Shown: positions 21,675 to 33,816 of the stretch, piece by piece | Layout of the letters: the number at the start of each line of letters is the position of its first letter | How positions within the stretch are numbered: position 1 is the first letter of the stretch | Source of the DNA: Paraspadella gotoi | Lineage: Eukaryota > Chaetognatha | Reading direction: 5' to 3' | Assembly (NCBI GenBank): GCA_051294375.1 | Contig: CM119265.1 | Span: forward strand, 17,387,172-17,451,171 | Length of the DNA: 64,000 nucleotides | Position numbers and translations under genes: made by a program | Notes under the pieces: generated by a model | Told to the model about the DNA's origin: nothing | The model's input: the letters and a program-made list of their open reading frames with translations, nothing else | Database searches by the model: none

Positions 21675-22563
21675 ATGCTTTATAATTCTTGCTTCCAAAC
21701 TGCAACTCATCTTCAACCGTTCTTATTCAGAACGTTTTCGCGAATTTTTTATTTGGTAGGATTGATGACTTTTATTGTAAATAAAATATTTCATTTCTTT
21801 TCTCTGACTCTTTATGATTATATTTTATTTTTGTATACCTTTCCAGCCGAGTCGACACTTTGGACTTTCCAGCGTCATGTCAACTAAAGTGGCCCTTGTT
21901 CTTTCCGGTTGTGGCGTCTACGACGGAAGCGAGGTCCACGAGGCCTCAGCTTGCCTCGTTCACCTATCGCGCTGTGGCGCTGAAGTCACGATGTTCGCGC
22001 CCGATGCCCCACAGATGCACGTGATCGATCACACCAAGGGGGAGCCAATGGAGGGCCATCAGCGGAACGCCATGGTGGAGGCAGCTCGAATCGCGCGTGG
22101 GAAGATTTCCCCATTGAAAGAACTTAAGGCGGCCAATTTCGACGCAGTCGTTTTTCCTGGTGGTTTTGGAGCCGCGAAAAATTTATCTGATTTCGCTGTG
22201 AAGGGTCCGGAAATGTCACTCGTTCCCGACACGGAGCGTGTTCTAAAGGAATTTCACGGGGACGGGAAACCTATTGGACTTTGTTGCATCGCGCCAATTT
22301 TGGCGGCGAAGGCGTTGCCTGGAATTGAGCTCACAATGGGCGGTGAGGACGAACAGGGTGGAAAATGGCCCTACGCTGGCGCTACAGGAGCGGCCAAGGC
22401 GCTTGGGGCAGTACATGTTGCGAAGGACTCTGCGGACGCAGCTCACGTCGATAACAAAAATAAGGTGGTAACGGCGCCTGCTTACATGTGCGAAACCGCC
22501 GTACACGAAATATTTGATGGAATCGGTAAAATGATTCAAGCTGTGCTCAAATTAGCCAAATGA
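21675..22563 (+). CDS. GATD3: GATD3 / ES1 mitochondrial glutamine amidotransferase-like protein
   Basis: Member of the ES1 (ElbB-like) branch of the DJ-1/PfpI superfamily, mitochondrial in vertebrates; deglycase or glyoxalase activity is reported for relatives. Exons 21675-21755 and 21847-22563 give 265 residues (268 in human). Exon 1 plus the start of exon 2 encode about 40 residues rich in Arg, Phe and Ser with no acidic residue, as expected of a mitochondrial presequence. Then come [47 protein letters not shown] and the nucleophile-elbow segment GLCCIAP, then GGKWPYAG and [19 protein letters not shown] starting Met at 21877 would drop the presequence. A pyrimidine-AG site lies 25 nt upstream of the ATG. 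Confidence 0.93.
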
Positions 22564-22854
22564 TTTCGCTAATATTTTTTTTGGTATAAAACGATTCTTT
22601 TTCTCCTGGGTTAAAATGTTTACCCCATTTTTCGTGATACGTCATAATTTTTATTATATGATAGTGATACTATAAACAATTTTATTTGACAGGGAGCTAT
22701 TTATTTAATTAAACAGTAATCGAACAACATTAAAAAAATTTAAAACTTTGTTTTAAAGATTTAATGTAATGACTCTAGCAGTTCGTTTAGAGCTGGAAAG
22801 TGAACGATGTCACTAAAAACTTTCTGGTAGTCTTGATGAGATAATCATAAGATC
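22564..22854. other. Spacer between GATD3 and the Mondo gene
   Basis: AT-rich, 291 bp. It must contain the GATD3 3'UTR and the Mondo 5' region. No canonical AATAAA and no clear promoter motif were found. Confidence 0.4.
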
Positions 22855-25800
22855 ATGCCGGGACCCAAGGTCCATCCAAAACTTCGTGGAAAGTTGGAAA
22901 ATTGGAAAGCGAGTGAAATGGAAGAAGATAATTCTGGAGGAAACAACGCGACAGCTACAGGTTTTATAAAGAATACGGAAAAAATTGAATGATGTATGAA
23001 ATCGTAATGATTTCTTTACGTTTACCAGTTGGTTTTTTATCCAAATCTGCGTTTTTTCATGAAGATGTTGAAACTGTACTTGCGCGTTCGAAAAATACTA
23101 AGGCGACGCCACCGACGGAAATCATTCATAGGTAGGGCGAGAAGTTTAACATCACCATTAAATAAATGGATTTATTAGTTTTAATTGCAATGGTAAGCGC
23201 TTTTAATTTAACTGTCATTTGTAATTTGGCCTGGTTTTTATTGTATTTTCTATTTATTTTATTGTCTTGATAAGGGAAACTCAAACTACATTACTTGATA
23301 TATTTTATATTATTATTAATTAGCGGTCATTTCATGGTGAGCGAGATCGAGGAAGAAAGTGGCGAATCTGAGGACAGTTCGCTTCAGGACAAAATGGTCA
23401 TCGCAGTGGAAGAGGAGTGTTCCGTCTCTGTCACTGATTCCGCCGATGGTAGGCAATACATACATTAGTTTTAAAGAAATATTGCGCAGACTAATACAAT
23501 TATAAGAGTAATTCCCTGTCAACGGTCCCGAAATTATAGGTGGTTTTTTCCGCGAAGAAGAGCAAAGCCTTGTCGTCGATAACAGGAAAATTCATCAAAG
23601 TGGAGGATCAAACATGAGCTCCTCTGCCGGGTCATATTCACATCGCAAATCTATCACGATCGATGGGTATGAAGCCCCTTCTTGTTTGAAAAAATATCTA
23701 TTTTTTTACATAACTATATTTCTAATTCCTTGCTCTTCTTTTAGTTCTCTTACAAAATTGTTCAAACACATGTCTTTGGCGTATAGTGGAAAAATTACTT
23801 CGCCTAAATGGAAACAATTCAGCGGACTCAAGATGATGCTGAAGGATAAAATTCGTCTTAACAATGTTATTTGGCGAGCTTGGCACATTCAGGTAATATA
23901 TTAAACGTTTCGGAAAATATTTGTTTGGAATTTGTTTAAATTTCAGCTCCAATTTCTATCTATTCAGTACATAAAAATTCAAAAGCCAATTGTGTCCATG
24001 TTTGCGACGCCTTTGGACTTGGAAGAAGATCATCAAAAGCCGCAGGCCGTTGTTCTGGAGGGAAAATACTGGAAGAGACGCCTGGGTGCCATCGTTGAAG
24101 AATATAAAAAATGGCGTCAATACTTTCGCTCAACGCGAAATTCTAACTTCCTTGATGTTGACGCGGTCATCGCCAGCGCAGAAGAATCCTCCAACCGAAG
24201 CAACGAACATAATCTCTTTGGTGATATATAGATATATACAATTATTTTTTATTTTTACATTTTACTTAGTTTACTGAGAATTTTTCTACAGACGATGAAA
24301 TGATGGAGCTTCTTGATCGCGTTGACTGGGAAGTACGAAAGACGCCCGTATGTCACTCGGCCATTGCAGGAACAGTGGCGTCGCCCAATGCGACGGTTGA
24401 CGGGGATTTTATGCAAATGATGGACTTTACCGGTTTGTTTATGACGTTATTTCAATTCTGAGAAACATTAATAATTATTCAATTGCTCTTTTTTAGACAC
24501 ATTGTTTCAAACTTTACAATACCCGTTCGCGTTCCCGGATCCCAGAGAAATTGCCCAGGCCGCAAGCAACGCCGGTACTGTGTACATGTCGCCCCTTGCA
24601 GCCTGTTTTCAAAAAACTTTAAAATAACAAAATAACCTTCTTTCCCATTCAGACGTGATTCAGCCGGGTTTGGTTCAACTTCAACCAACGCTAGACGACT
24701 TTATTCCCGACTTTTCCGACATGTTAACCCCGGCCGCTGCCGCTGTTCCAATGCCTCAGCCGCCCATGTCCCTTTTCCCGAAGTCCGAAACGTTTCTTAA
24801 CGAGATCCCGATCGAGTCCGCGGCGCCGATGATTTCCCAGTCTATTCCTATGCAGTCGATGGTCAGCCACGAAAACAGTGAATTCCTTCAATCTCAGGAG
24901 ATGACGTTTCCCTGCAACAACGTGATGATAGTGGACGCTGGGGACAAATCGTGCCAAAACTGGGAGACAGGATTGGTCGATCAACAGGGTTCTACGGCAC
25001 CCGTTCCAATAACGTTCGTCAACGCGCCGACCGTCGACAACAACAATTCTTTAACGGTGATTCCGAACGTCACCTTGGATGATGCTGGACGTGGATGCTT
25101 AATTCTACCGAAACCCGATGCGGTCGCAATAGCCCAGGATTCCGGTTCCGCTTCTGTCGGTCAAACTCCTGAGGAAACCGCGGTCACCTTCTTGGTTGAG
25201 GCTCCTTCCTCATGCAAGGAATCTCTCACTACTCAGACAGAACCTCCGTCTTCTTATTGCGGCTCCGAACTTCTGGTCAATCTATTGAAGACGGAATCTC
25301 CTGGGTTCGGTGCCACTCTGACAAAAGTTTCTGAAGCTATTGCAGAACCGAATAACTCGGTCTCCGTCGAATTTTCGATGCCGATTACTCCGAACCAGAC
25401 TGTTCCCGTCAACTCCGTGGTACCAATCCCGCCGGCACCGCCTTTTAACGGAAATTTAAGCAGCGGAATACCGAAACCCTTTCACCGACAATTTCCTTTA
25501 CAGGGATCGTTGGTCGGCACTGTGCCGAATTCTAGGAGCACCACTCCTTCCCCAACCCCGCTTAGCACCTTTACGTCCCACCTGTCGCCTCTAATTGTCG
25601 CCCCGTTGAACACGACTATGTTTCAGACGGTGCAGACGACTCCCCAAGCAAGACCTCTGTCGTCTAACGCCTCTACGCCGTCCCCAGGCCAATCTGACGT
25701 ACACCCCAAGCCAGTCCGCCATTCATCTTCGGATACGCCCACTTCGACGCCGACGATCGCTGATTTGAAGCGTGGTGACGATGGATCTTGGGGAGGACCC

Positions 25801-26496
25801 TCGGCTTCGAAGAGGAGCAAGGTTCAAGACTGCGCCTCGTCGAGTCATAGTTGCGAAGGGGACGCGAAGACTCAGCGGCGTCAAAAAGTTCACGTCAGCT
25901 CAGAGCAGAAGAGGCGCGGCAACATCAATAGTGGATTCGAGATGCTTCAGCGAATGATTCCTTCCATGAATCCCAACCTGAAAGTAAGCAAGGCCCAAAC
26001 GTTGCAAAAGACCACGGAATACCTCACTAAGTTGAAGACGGAACGCGAGCAGCGCAAAGCAGAGCTGCATAGCCTTAAAGCTGAGGCGGAAGCTCACAGC
26101 AGGTGCATTACTGAATGTCAAAACGCGCTGCCCGCCACCGGCGTCTCATTTTCCCACTTGGACGCCAATTCCAAAGAGGAGCAGGGAAAGTTTCTTTGGA
26201 AGTTGTATCACGACTACGTTAGGAGTCGGACCCTTGTAAATTGGAAATTCTGGATTCTCTCCAAGTTGCTCACGCCCCTTTTTGACGCTTATGTAGCGGC
26301 TGTGACGGGACTAAGTTCTGAACGGACGGAGGAGTTGGTGGAAGCTCTTCAGAGGTGGATGGAAAGGCACTGCAGTTTGACTGCGTTGAGGCCGATGATC
26401 ATGAATGCTTTACGAAAACTCAGCACAACTACGGGCATAATCAATCGTCCTGATAGACTACCGCAAGAGGCGGTGGCCGATGTTAAAACGGAATAA
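22855..26496 (+). CDS. MLXIP: Mondo (MondoA/ChREBP) glucose-sensing bHLH-Zip transcription factor
   Basis: Nine exons: 22855-22960, 23029-23131, 23324-23448, 23540-23666, 23745-23892, 23968-24220, 24292-24432, 24497-24574 and 24653-26496. All are GT-AG and in phase, giving 974 residues. Mondo proteins sense glucose-6-phosphate through N-terminal conserved regions and, as dimers with Mlx, activate carbohydrate-response elements. Visible: IIHSGHFMVS; LTKLFKHMSLAYSGKITSPKW; DKIRLNNVIWRAWHIQYIK; FATPL; VVLEGKYWKRR; the VIQPGLVQLQPTLDDFI block; a long Ser/Pro/Thr-rich centre; the basic region SSEQKRRGNINSGFEML with helix 2 and a leucine zipper (about 770-850); and a C-terminal WKFWILSKLLTPLFDAYV domain that anchors dimerisation and cytoplasmic retention. 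The symbol stands for the single pre-duplication gene. Confidence 0.95.
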
Positions 26497-26780
26497 AAAC
26501 TGTCGCCTCGAGTTTAACTAGTCATTTAACTTTTACATTATTGCTCAAGCCTTGGGTAAAATCTTTGTTGATGAATGATGACACACACAAGCATTGTTTA
26601 TTAGGTATTGAAATTGTAAAGTTGATTTGGCTTAATAGTTGCTAATTCTGACAAACGTGTAATGCCTTTTTGAATTTTGTTATTAATAATTTTTTTATGA
26701 ATTGTTAACAGATATATTTTACTTTTTACAGAACTAATGAATTCCATCGATACAGTGGTTATTTAATAAATTCAGAAACG

Positions 26781-27539
26781 ATGGCGGAGTATTTGGCCTC
26801 GATCTTCGGGACCGAAAAGGACAAAGTCAACTGTCCTTTCTACTTCAAGATTGGCGCTTGTCGCCACGGAACCTCTTGCTCTCGTTTACACAACAAGCCG
26901 ACATTTTCCCAAACCATCGTTCTTCAAAATTGCTATCGCAACCCGCAAAACACGGCGACTTCGGCCGAAGCGGCTTCGCTTCTCTCGGATGTTGAGCTCC
27001 AGCAGCACTACGACGATTTTTTCGAAGATATCTTCCTGGAAATGGAGGACAAATACGGAGAGGTGGAGGAGATGAACGTCTGCGACAACCTTGGCGATCA
27101 CCTCGTTGGAAACGTCTACATCAAGTTCCGTGAGGAAGAGGATGCCACCAAAGCGGTGACGGACCTCAACAATCGCTGGTACAACGGTTCCCCGATCTAT
27201 GCGGAATTGTCGCCGGTGACCGACTTTCGCGAGGCTTGTTGCCGCCAGTACGAGATGGGCGAATGCACCAGAGGAGGATTTTGCAATTTCATGCACCTCA
27301 AGCCCATTTCGCCGAATTTGAAGCGGGAATTGTACGGAGCCAGACGCAGAAGGCGAAGATCCAGGTAATACTGAATAATTTTCTTCACTTTGGTCGTGAC
27401 CCTAGTTAACCATAGTTTCCCCCTTCTCTCTAGAAGTCGGTCTCGGTCGCGGGAGAATCATAAGAGGCGTTCCCGTTCCCGCGAACGAAGAAAGCGCTCG
27501 CGATCTCGTGACCGCGGGGAAAGAGGCGGAAGGTTCTAG
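26781..27539 (+). CDS. U2AF1: U2AF small subunit (U2AF35)
   Basis: Recognises the AG of 3' splice sites as partner of U2AF65. Exons 26781-27364 and 27434-27539 give 229 residues. In order: CCCH finger 1 (C18-H37, with the codon-34 serine next to CSRLH conserved), the U2AF homology motif with EMNVCDNLGDHLVGNVYIKF, CCCH finger 2 (CRQYEMGECTRGGFCNFMH), and a C-terminal Arg/Ser domain. The RS domain is split by the intron, so its second half is encoded by a small separate exon. A pyrimidine-AG site lies 49 nt before the ATG. The gene is compact and sits 285 bp after Mondo. Confidence 0.97.
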
Positions 27540-27829
27540 CCACAATCTCTTCTTCTGACGATTCGCATACTAATTTCAGCAAAAGGATTTCCCGCCCCTT
27601 TTGCAAACACAGTTTAAAATTATTAGCATTCAAGTTGAAATGGAATGCTTATTTGAAGAATATTTTTTATTCTTAAGGTTTTCGAAATTTTAATTTTCAC
27701 AATGATACCCATGTATCCCTTAACCTAAAGAATTGTTTAGTGTTTTGTTTACTTTTTTCCAGTTTGTTGCATGTAAACGATACCCCTATTACACTTATTT
27801 CAGTTTAAAATTAAATTCGATTAATCCTT

Positions 27830-29716
27830 ATGGCGTCTCCAGGCCAAGCAACCGAGCGGCCATCCACACTAAGAACTTATATTGATCGATTCCGACGTGG
27901 GAGTCCTACGAGTCGAGCCGAGCGAGATACTACGATGCGAGAATTTTGGTGGCTCCAGCTTGACAAAGAAACCGAAAGTGCTATCACAATTGCAGAGAAA
28001 CCTCTTCACATGATCGCCGAGGGACATCACAGTAGCCCTCGGTCATCTGAGATGCTTGGGGAAGAAGCACGAATCACTTCTAAAAATTCGAACCCTATGG
28101 AGGAAACCTCCCTGCTTATTGTTGCCCCTTCCCCCGGAAGTGAAATAGTTCCCCCTGAAAGAACCACATTGCAGCAGCTTGATGATATTTTATCTCGAAA
28201 AAAAATGTATCAAACATCCCATGAAAAAAGTTCTTCGATCGGCCATATTCCTGCACCTAAAACCAGGATAGCGCCCTCCTCCGATTCGCCCGTGGGGGTC
28301 ATCTCAAGCCGAGGTTTGGGGAGTCAACCAGACGATGATGATTCTCTTGAAAATCGCGTCTCCGTCAGTCGAGATTCCCCGCCTGTGTTGCCGCAGTTCG
28401 CTAAATTGCTAAATCCCGTTGCAGAAGGTTACGGTGGCATGCAGAGAAAATTGACCTCGCTTCATCATCGAGAAAAGCGTCGGCTTGTTTCTCCAAAAAA
28501 CCCTGAAGACGATATTCTTTATCAGTGGCGTTTAAAGAGAAAATTACAGGACGCAAGGCAAGACGTGGGAAAGAGATCGGACATTTTGAAAAGAATGGAA
28601 AACCAGTTGTCTCATTTACCGCGAAAATCAACCATTACGTGCTCCGACCCTTCGAGAAACCGAATAAATGGCAGAAACGGCGATAGGGTCGAATCAAATT
28701 CTCCTCACATCAATCAATGCGAAACTTTAGTTTCGTCGAAATCGCAAGCTGACGCAGCCACTAGTCCTACCTTTCCTCCTTACAAATGTGATACTTTTTC
28801 CCCATTACTTACTTCCCCCAATCAACCGAATTTATTGCCGTTTCTGCCCAACCCTTGGTTCGGGGCGGCCTATGGCCCTTATTTTGAGCCGCTTCGTTAC
28901 GAATCTGCTTGCAATTGCTGTCGTCTCAATCGTCAACACCCCCGGTTAACACAAGACCAGGGGACTTGTTCAACTCGAAAAAGTATGGAGGTACTTAACT
29001 CGGAAAAACAACCGTCAAAATTGTCTGCTTCCATTAGAGGCAGCAAAGTGACGACCTGTTCTATCCCTGGCGACAGACCTTCAAAGACGTGCGCGGTAGC
29101 GCAATCTAAAGACGACAAAGATCAAAAATCTTTTTCCTGGAAACGTCGAGACGTTATTCGTCCTTCGACTTTGTCTCCGGTCTCAAAAGACGCGCCAAAA
29201 CATCGCCGCTGCCAAAAGTCATTTCCAACTGACGACACAGCGAGCGAACCTGTCGAGTTTCGAAAGGAGAGTTGCCGTCCACCCGTTCCGTTTGATGTGG
29301 AGGAAACTCAAGCCCAGTTAATTGTTGATTCAAGCAACTACAACGACGGGGACCTCACTGTCGTATCATCGTTGTCTTCCTCCCATGACGATTTGCCTTC
29401 GCTCGACGCGCTTTCGACCTGCGGGGATGAAATGGAAGCGGAGCGTCCGAATCGTGACTTAGACAATGACCGAGAGACGATTCCAAAAACTTTGGGTCCA
29501 GCGTCTGGTTTGGCCTCGCCTGCCCATCCGCGAGACGCTCAAAGAGCGTTGGATCAAGAATCCCGGATTCCCCGACGCATCGAGGAGTTCGAGTCTGACG
29601 AGTCCGAATTCGAGGACGATGAAATTCTCCTGGTCCTTCGTAAGCGGAGAAAGCGACTGATTGCGACGATGTGGGCTTTAGCAAAGGCGATGAAAGATTT
29701 GGATCTTATTACATGA
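27830..29716 (+). CDS. Disordered Ser/Pro-rich protein, possibly PROSER3-like
   Basis: Intronless 628-codon frame, largely low complexity and rich in Ser, Pro, Arg and Asp. The most conserved-looking part is the N-terminus: YIDRFRRGSPTSRAER (residues 17-32) followed by EFWWLQ (about 39-44). This recalls the short motif near the N-terminus of vertebrate PROSER3 as I remember it; I could not verify it. A Cys pair (CNCCRLN, about 365) and a highly charged C-terminal helix (ILLVLRKRRKRLIATMWAL) are the other landmarks. No membrane segment or signal peptide. A pyrimidine-AG site lies 26 nt upstream of the ATG. Function is not assigned. Confidence 0.6.
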   Translation: MASPGQATERPSTLRTYIDRFRRGSPTSRAERDTTMREFWWLQLDKETESAITIAEKPLHMIAEGHHSSPRSSEMLGEEARITSKNSNPMEETSLLIVAPSPGSEIVPPERTTLQQLDDILSRKKMYQTSHEKSSSIGHIPAPKTRIAPSSDSPVGVISSRGLGSQPDDDDSLENRVSVSRDSPPVLPQFAKLLNPVAEGYGGMQRKLTSLHHREKRRLVSPKNPEDDILYQWRLKRKLQDARQDVGKRSDILKRMENQLSHLPRKSTITCSDPSRNRINGRNGDRVESNSPHINQCETLVSSKSQADAATSPTFPPYKCDTFSPLLTSPNQPNLLPFLPNPWFGAAYGPYFEPLRYESACNCCRLNRQHPRLTQDQGTCSTRKSMEVLNSEKQPSKLSASIRGSKVTTCSIPGDRPSKTCAVAQSKDDKDQKSFSWKRRDVIRPSTLSPVSKDAPKHRRCQKSFPTDDTASEPVEFRKESCRPPVPFDVEETQAQLIVDSSNYNDGDLTVVSSLSSSHDDLPSLDALSTCGDEMEAERPNRDLDNDRETIPKTLGPASGLASPAHPRDAQRALDQESRIPRRIEEFESDESEFEDDEILLVLRKRRKRLIATMWALAKAMKDLDLIT

Positions 29717-29866
29717 CGGTCTTCGCTGTAATTCCAATGTATTTTTTTTTTATTCGTTTTGTGATTTTTGAATTATTTTGATTTCGTGTATTTAAATTTT
29801 TTCGTCATTTTTGAGGTTGATAAACTAACCGGAATTAGTTCCTTACGCCCTTAAAAGGAAATAATT

Positions 29867-31279
29867 ATGGTTATTCCTCCGTCATACGCTGGTAGGTTAG
29901 CAGACCCGATTTTAGAAAATGTTCCAGCAAGTAAGACTTTTTTTTCTCTTTAGATTTGGGCAAAGCGGCCCGGGATTTGTTCAGCAAAGGCTTCAACTAT
30001 GGAAGCGTCAAAGTTGAACTGAAGACGAAGACGAGTTCGGGCGTCGGCTTCACAACTGGTGGATCGTCTAAACTCGACTCTGGCAAGCTCAATGCCAGTT
30101 TGGAGACCAAATACGCAGTCAAGGTTAGTAGTATCCTATCGCAGGCTATTTTTTGTTGATAACCTAGGCTTTTTTTGGGTTCTTCCTCCAAAATAGGAGT
30201 ACGGCCTGAATCTCTCTGAAAAATGGACGACTGACAACATCCTCAGCTCGGAAATCTCGGTCGAAGACAAATTGGCGGAGGGACTGAAGCTTACTTTGGA
30301 ATCTGCTCTTGCCCCTCAAACGGGAAAAAAAGCAGGAAAAATTAAGGCGTCTTACGCCCGGTAGGTATTGCTCATTGACTATTCATTGGGATTCATCTTG
30401 TAAGTTGTCATTTTCAATGTTTTGAATGTTCTTGAATATTTTTATTTATTATTTATCGATTCGGCCTTATGAAATTTTTTTTTTGGAGAAAAATGTTTTT
30501 TAGAAAGACGTTTCATACAGAAAGTCAGAAATGCTAATGATTATAAAATACTATTTTAAATATTTGTTTCAGTGAATACCTGAACGTGAACGGCGACATG
30601 GACCTAAATTTCGCCGGTCCGCAAATTAACGCCGCGGCGGTTTTAGGATATTGTAATTGGGTGGCTGGAACACAGCTCGCTTTCGATTCATCCACCTCGA
30701 AACTAACGAAAACGAATTTTGCCCTTGGCCACCACGCCAAGGACTTTGAAGCCCATCTCTTCGTTAACGAGGGGGAGCATTTCACGGGCTCTGTCTTCCA
30801 AAAGGTACATGATTTACGTTAAATTATTAAAATTTGTATTAGCTTTGAATTTTTAATTTCATTCGTGAATTGTAGTGACACGTTTATATCGTTCTTTGAA
30901 CAGGTTTCTCCGGCTCTGAGCACCGGCGTACAAATGTCCTGGTCCAAAGGTTCCAACGCAACTTCCTTTGCTCTCGCTTCTAAGTATGCTGTTGACGCCG
31001 ATGCAACCATCGCTACCAAAATCAACAATGAAGCGCAATTGGGCCTCTCCTATTCTCAGGTTTGAGGCGTATTTTGGATTTTTGATTTTTATTCACAATT
31101 AAAAATAAAGTAAAATTTCTTTTACAAAGATTTTTGCTTGTTATTATTATGATCATCATTATTATTTTTCAAAGGCTCTCCGGAAGGGGATTAAGCTAAC
31201 CTTGTCGACACAACTTGACGGAAAGAATTTCAACTCTGGTCGACACCAGGTTGGCTTTGGACTCGATTTCGAATCGTGA
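29867..31279 (+). CDS. VDAC: Voltage-dependent anion channel (mitochondrial porin)
   Basis: Outer mitochondrial membrane beta-barrel that exchanges ADP, ATP and metabolites. Six exons: 29867-29891, 29954-30123, 30197-30360, 30573-30804, 30904-31059 and 31175-31279, all in phase. The product is 283 residues, the same length as human VDAC1. It starts [20 protein letters not shown], giving the N-terminal helix, has alternating polar/hydrophobic strands throughout, and ends [19 protein letters not shown], the eukaryotic porin signature region. The first coding exon is only 25 nt and begins 151 bp after the previous gene's stop. AATAAA at 31769-31774 is a possible poly(A) signal. Confidence 0.96.
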
Positions 31280-32106
31280 ATCCCGCCACTTAATAGAGAT
31301 CTCGCTCATACCTATGGCTATGCCCTATTGCTTGGCATGGTGCAGTTACAGAGATTGGATTGGTTCCTGGGTTTTATTGGACGCAGCATGTGTTGTGTTT
31401 TTAGCTTCATTTCATTCGAAGGATTCACTGACGAAGTTTTTTTATTTCCTGGAATCTATTAGGGCTTTTTCGGCAAAAAATTAGGACTGATATTCGTTTA
31501 CATTTGTTTTTAGCTCTACCATCTTTTCCCTTAAAATCAAAAGATTTATGTGTCTATTTATTTCTTTATTTAGTAAATCATTTCAAGTTGAAATGATTTA
31601 CTAAATTTATTCATTCACTAAATTACTAAAACTAAATTCAAGTTACTGTGTACAAATTCGTGAGTTTTTTATTCGTCTCACATTTTATGATATTTTCTAT
31701 TTAAGTTGTTAACATCGTAACTATTAAACTTCATAAACTTTTTACCATAAGCATAGTTGTGTAATTCTAATAAAAATTATTTCGCTTTCCTGTATTATTA
31801 CTAATTAGGGCAAAATATACGTAAATAAATACCCACTAATTGGATAGTTTTTTCTTTTCAAGACTTAGCTTGAATTTATCATTTTAATTATTTATCGTCG
31901 CGTTGTAAGCCAGATTAATGCTAATGTGGGAGTCCGTACGTGAAAAAGCTTCACAAGCCGATCAGCCTGTCATAAAACTACGTTAATATTCACTCACATA
32001 CTTTAATCACCTCTCTCAGCCAAGTGTCCTTCAACTCTTTTTTGGCATAATCTCCCCTTCGATTTGAAAAAAAATTGTAAAAAACTCTCCCACGCACCTA
32101 ACTAAA
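31280..32106. other. VDAC 3' region and EMC2 upstream region
   Basis: An 827-bp spacer, the longest of the central block before the CAMKMT/tristetraprolin region. It contains a near-perfect 39-bp palindrome (31568-31606), AATAAA at 31769-31774, and a CTCTCTCAG acceptor-like site at 32021-32029, 77 nt before the EMC2 ATG. No exon is seen. Confidence 0.5.
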
Positions 32107-33486
32107 ATGACGGAGAATCTGTCATGGTCTGAAGCCAGGGACGAACTTCGTAGATTTCGCGAGAACAACACCCGATTTTCGGAGCGCGTTATCGAACTTT
32201 GGGAAGACGTCATCTGCGACAGTCAGCATCGACTCGGGGATGAAATTTGGGTCGTTCTCGAACAGGTCTGCGTCGCTGCCATCGATTGCGCTCAAGAGGA
32301 AGTTTTTCGAGGTTGGTACTTTAAATATTTTTCCCACGTGTCCTACCAACCGTTCGACCCGATTTCGAGTAAAACAATTCCCCATTTCAGACTGCATCAA
32401 AGAGCTCGACGGACAGTTTCCGGAAAGTCATCGCGTAAAGCGTTTGAAAGGAATGCGAGAGGAGAGTCGCGAGAACTTCAAAGGAGCCGAAAGTATCTAC
32501 GATTCCATCCTAAATGAGGACCCGACTAATTCCCTCGTCAAAAAGCGAAAGATTGCCATGTTTAGAACTCAAAACAGATTAAATGAGGCCATCGCAGAAC
32601 TCAGTCAATACCTCAAGACATTTATGAACGATTTAGAAGCTTGGCAGGAATTGTGTGATTTGTACTTGAAGGTTCAAGAATATACGAAAGCCGGACACGC
32701 TATGGAGGAACTCATCATCTCCCATCCTCACCATCATCTGTACCAACAACGTTACGCCGAGATTCTTTACACCCTAGGAGGGACAGAAAATTTCGGTTAG
32801 CTACCAATTTATATAAGTTACTTTTCGGTCGGACTGTCTCTATCCGAAAATCATATTTGATTTTTTTCCTTCTTTTTTATGTAGTGACATAATTATACGG
32901 TCATATAACTAAAAAATATAAATTTTTTGAAAGCGCGTCCTAAAATGGTTTTTCTCCTAATTTTTTAGAACTCGCTCGATCTTACTTCGCGAACGCAGTT
33001 AAGCTAAGCAATCAAACGAATATGCGTGCTTTGTATGGACTCATGCTTACTGCGAACTCGTTAGCGTCAAATCCTAAGGCTAATCCGAAAGCTAAACAAG
33101 ACAACAGGCGATATGCTGCGTGGGCCAGGGACAAAATTAGGGCCAAGCACCAAGAGGTTTTAACTAAATTGCAATTTTATTAATTTTGTTTCCTTGAAAG
33201 TTATGTAGTGAATTAATAAACTATTTATGATTCATAATTAAGTTTCTATATATATATTTTTTTTATTGTAGCATAAGTCCTGAAACAAATTATCTATTTA
33301 TAAATTGTAAAGGAAACAAAAAAATATGTGTAATTATTACCTTGTTTTAAAAAACTTTCCATACAATTTCTCTAGGCGCTCCCTAATCACGCCTTAGGGT
33401 CCAAATGCGAAGAGGCGATGATGGAATGCCTGGAAACCATGTTAGAAGAAATGCAACTCGGCGGAAGCGCCCCTCAAATGTCATGA
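32107..33486 (+). CDS. EMC2: ER membrane protein complex subunit 2
   Basis: TPR scaffold on the cytosolic side of the ER membrane complex, which inserts moderately hydrophobic and tail-anchored segments. Exons 32107-32311, 32391-32795, 32969-33156 and 33376-33486 encode 302 residues (297 in human). Diagnostic blocks are FPESHRVKRLKGMREE, AESIYDSILNEDPTN, NDLEAWQELCDLYL, HHHLYQQRYAEILYTLGGTEN and MRALYGLMLTANSLASNPK. The TPR helices cover most of the chain. Introns are 79-219 nt. No membrane segment is present, as in the family. Confidence 0.96.
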
Positions 33487-33816
33487 AATCAAATCGCTCT
33501 TTGTGATGAAGACAATCTCATGCCTTCTCGATAAAGCGGGAGAATATAGTTGCCGAACTTAATTTTTCCGATCATTTAGTCATTTTTAGCGTTACTTTAG
33601 GTGTATGTGTATTTATATTTCCTTCGAGATCGAACCATTCCATCTAATTTAATACAGACTAAAAGAGAAAATTTTCCCGATTTAATAGAATTGCCATTGG
33701 AGATGATATTCATTAGCGGCGTCAAAGGTTGAGCCGATTAAAAAAAAATGAAATCATGAAAGAATTTGCATTTTTTAGAATTTTTTTATTAGAAAACTGA
33801 TTTTACAAATATCCAA

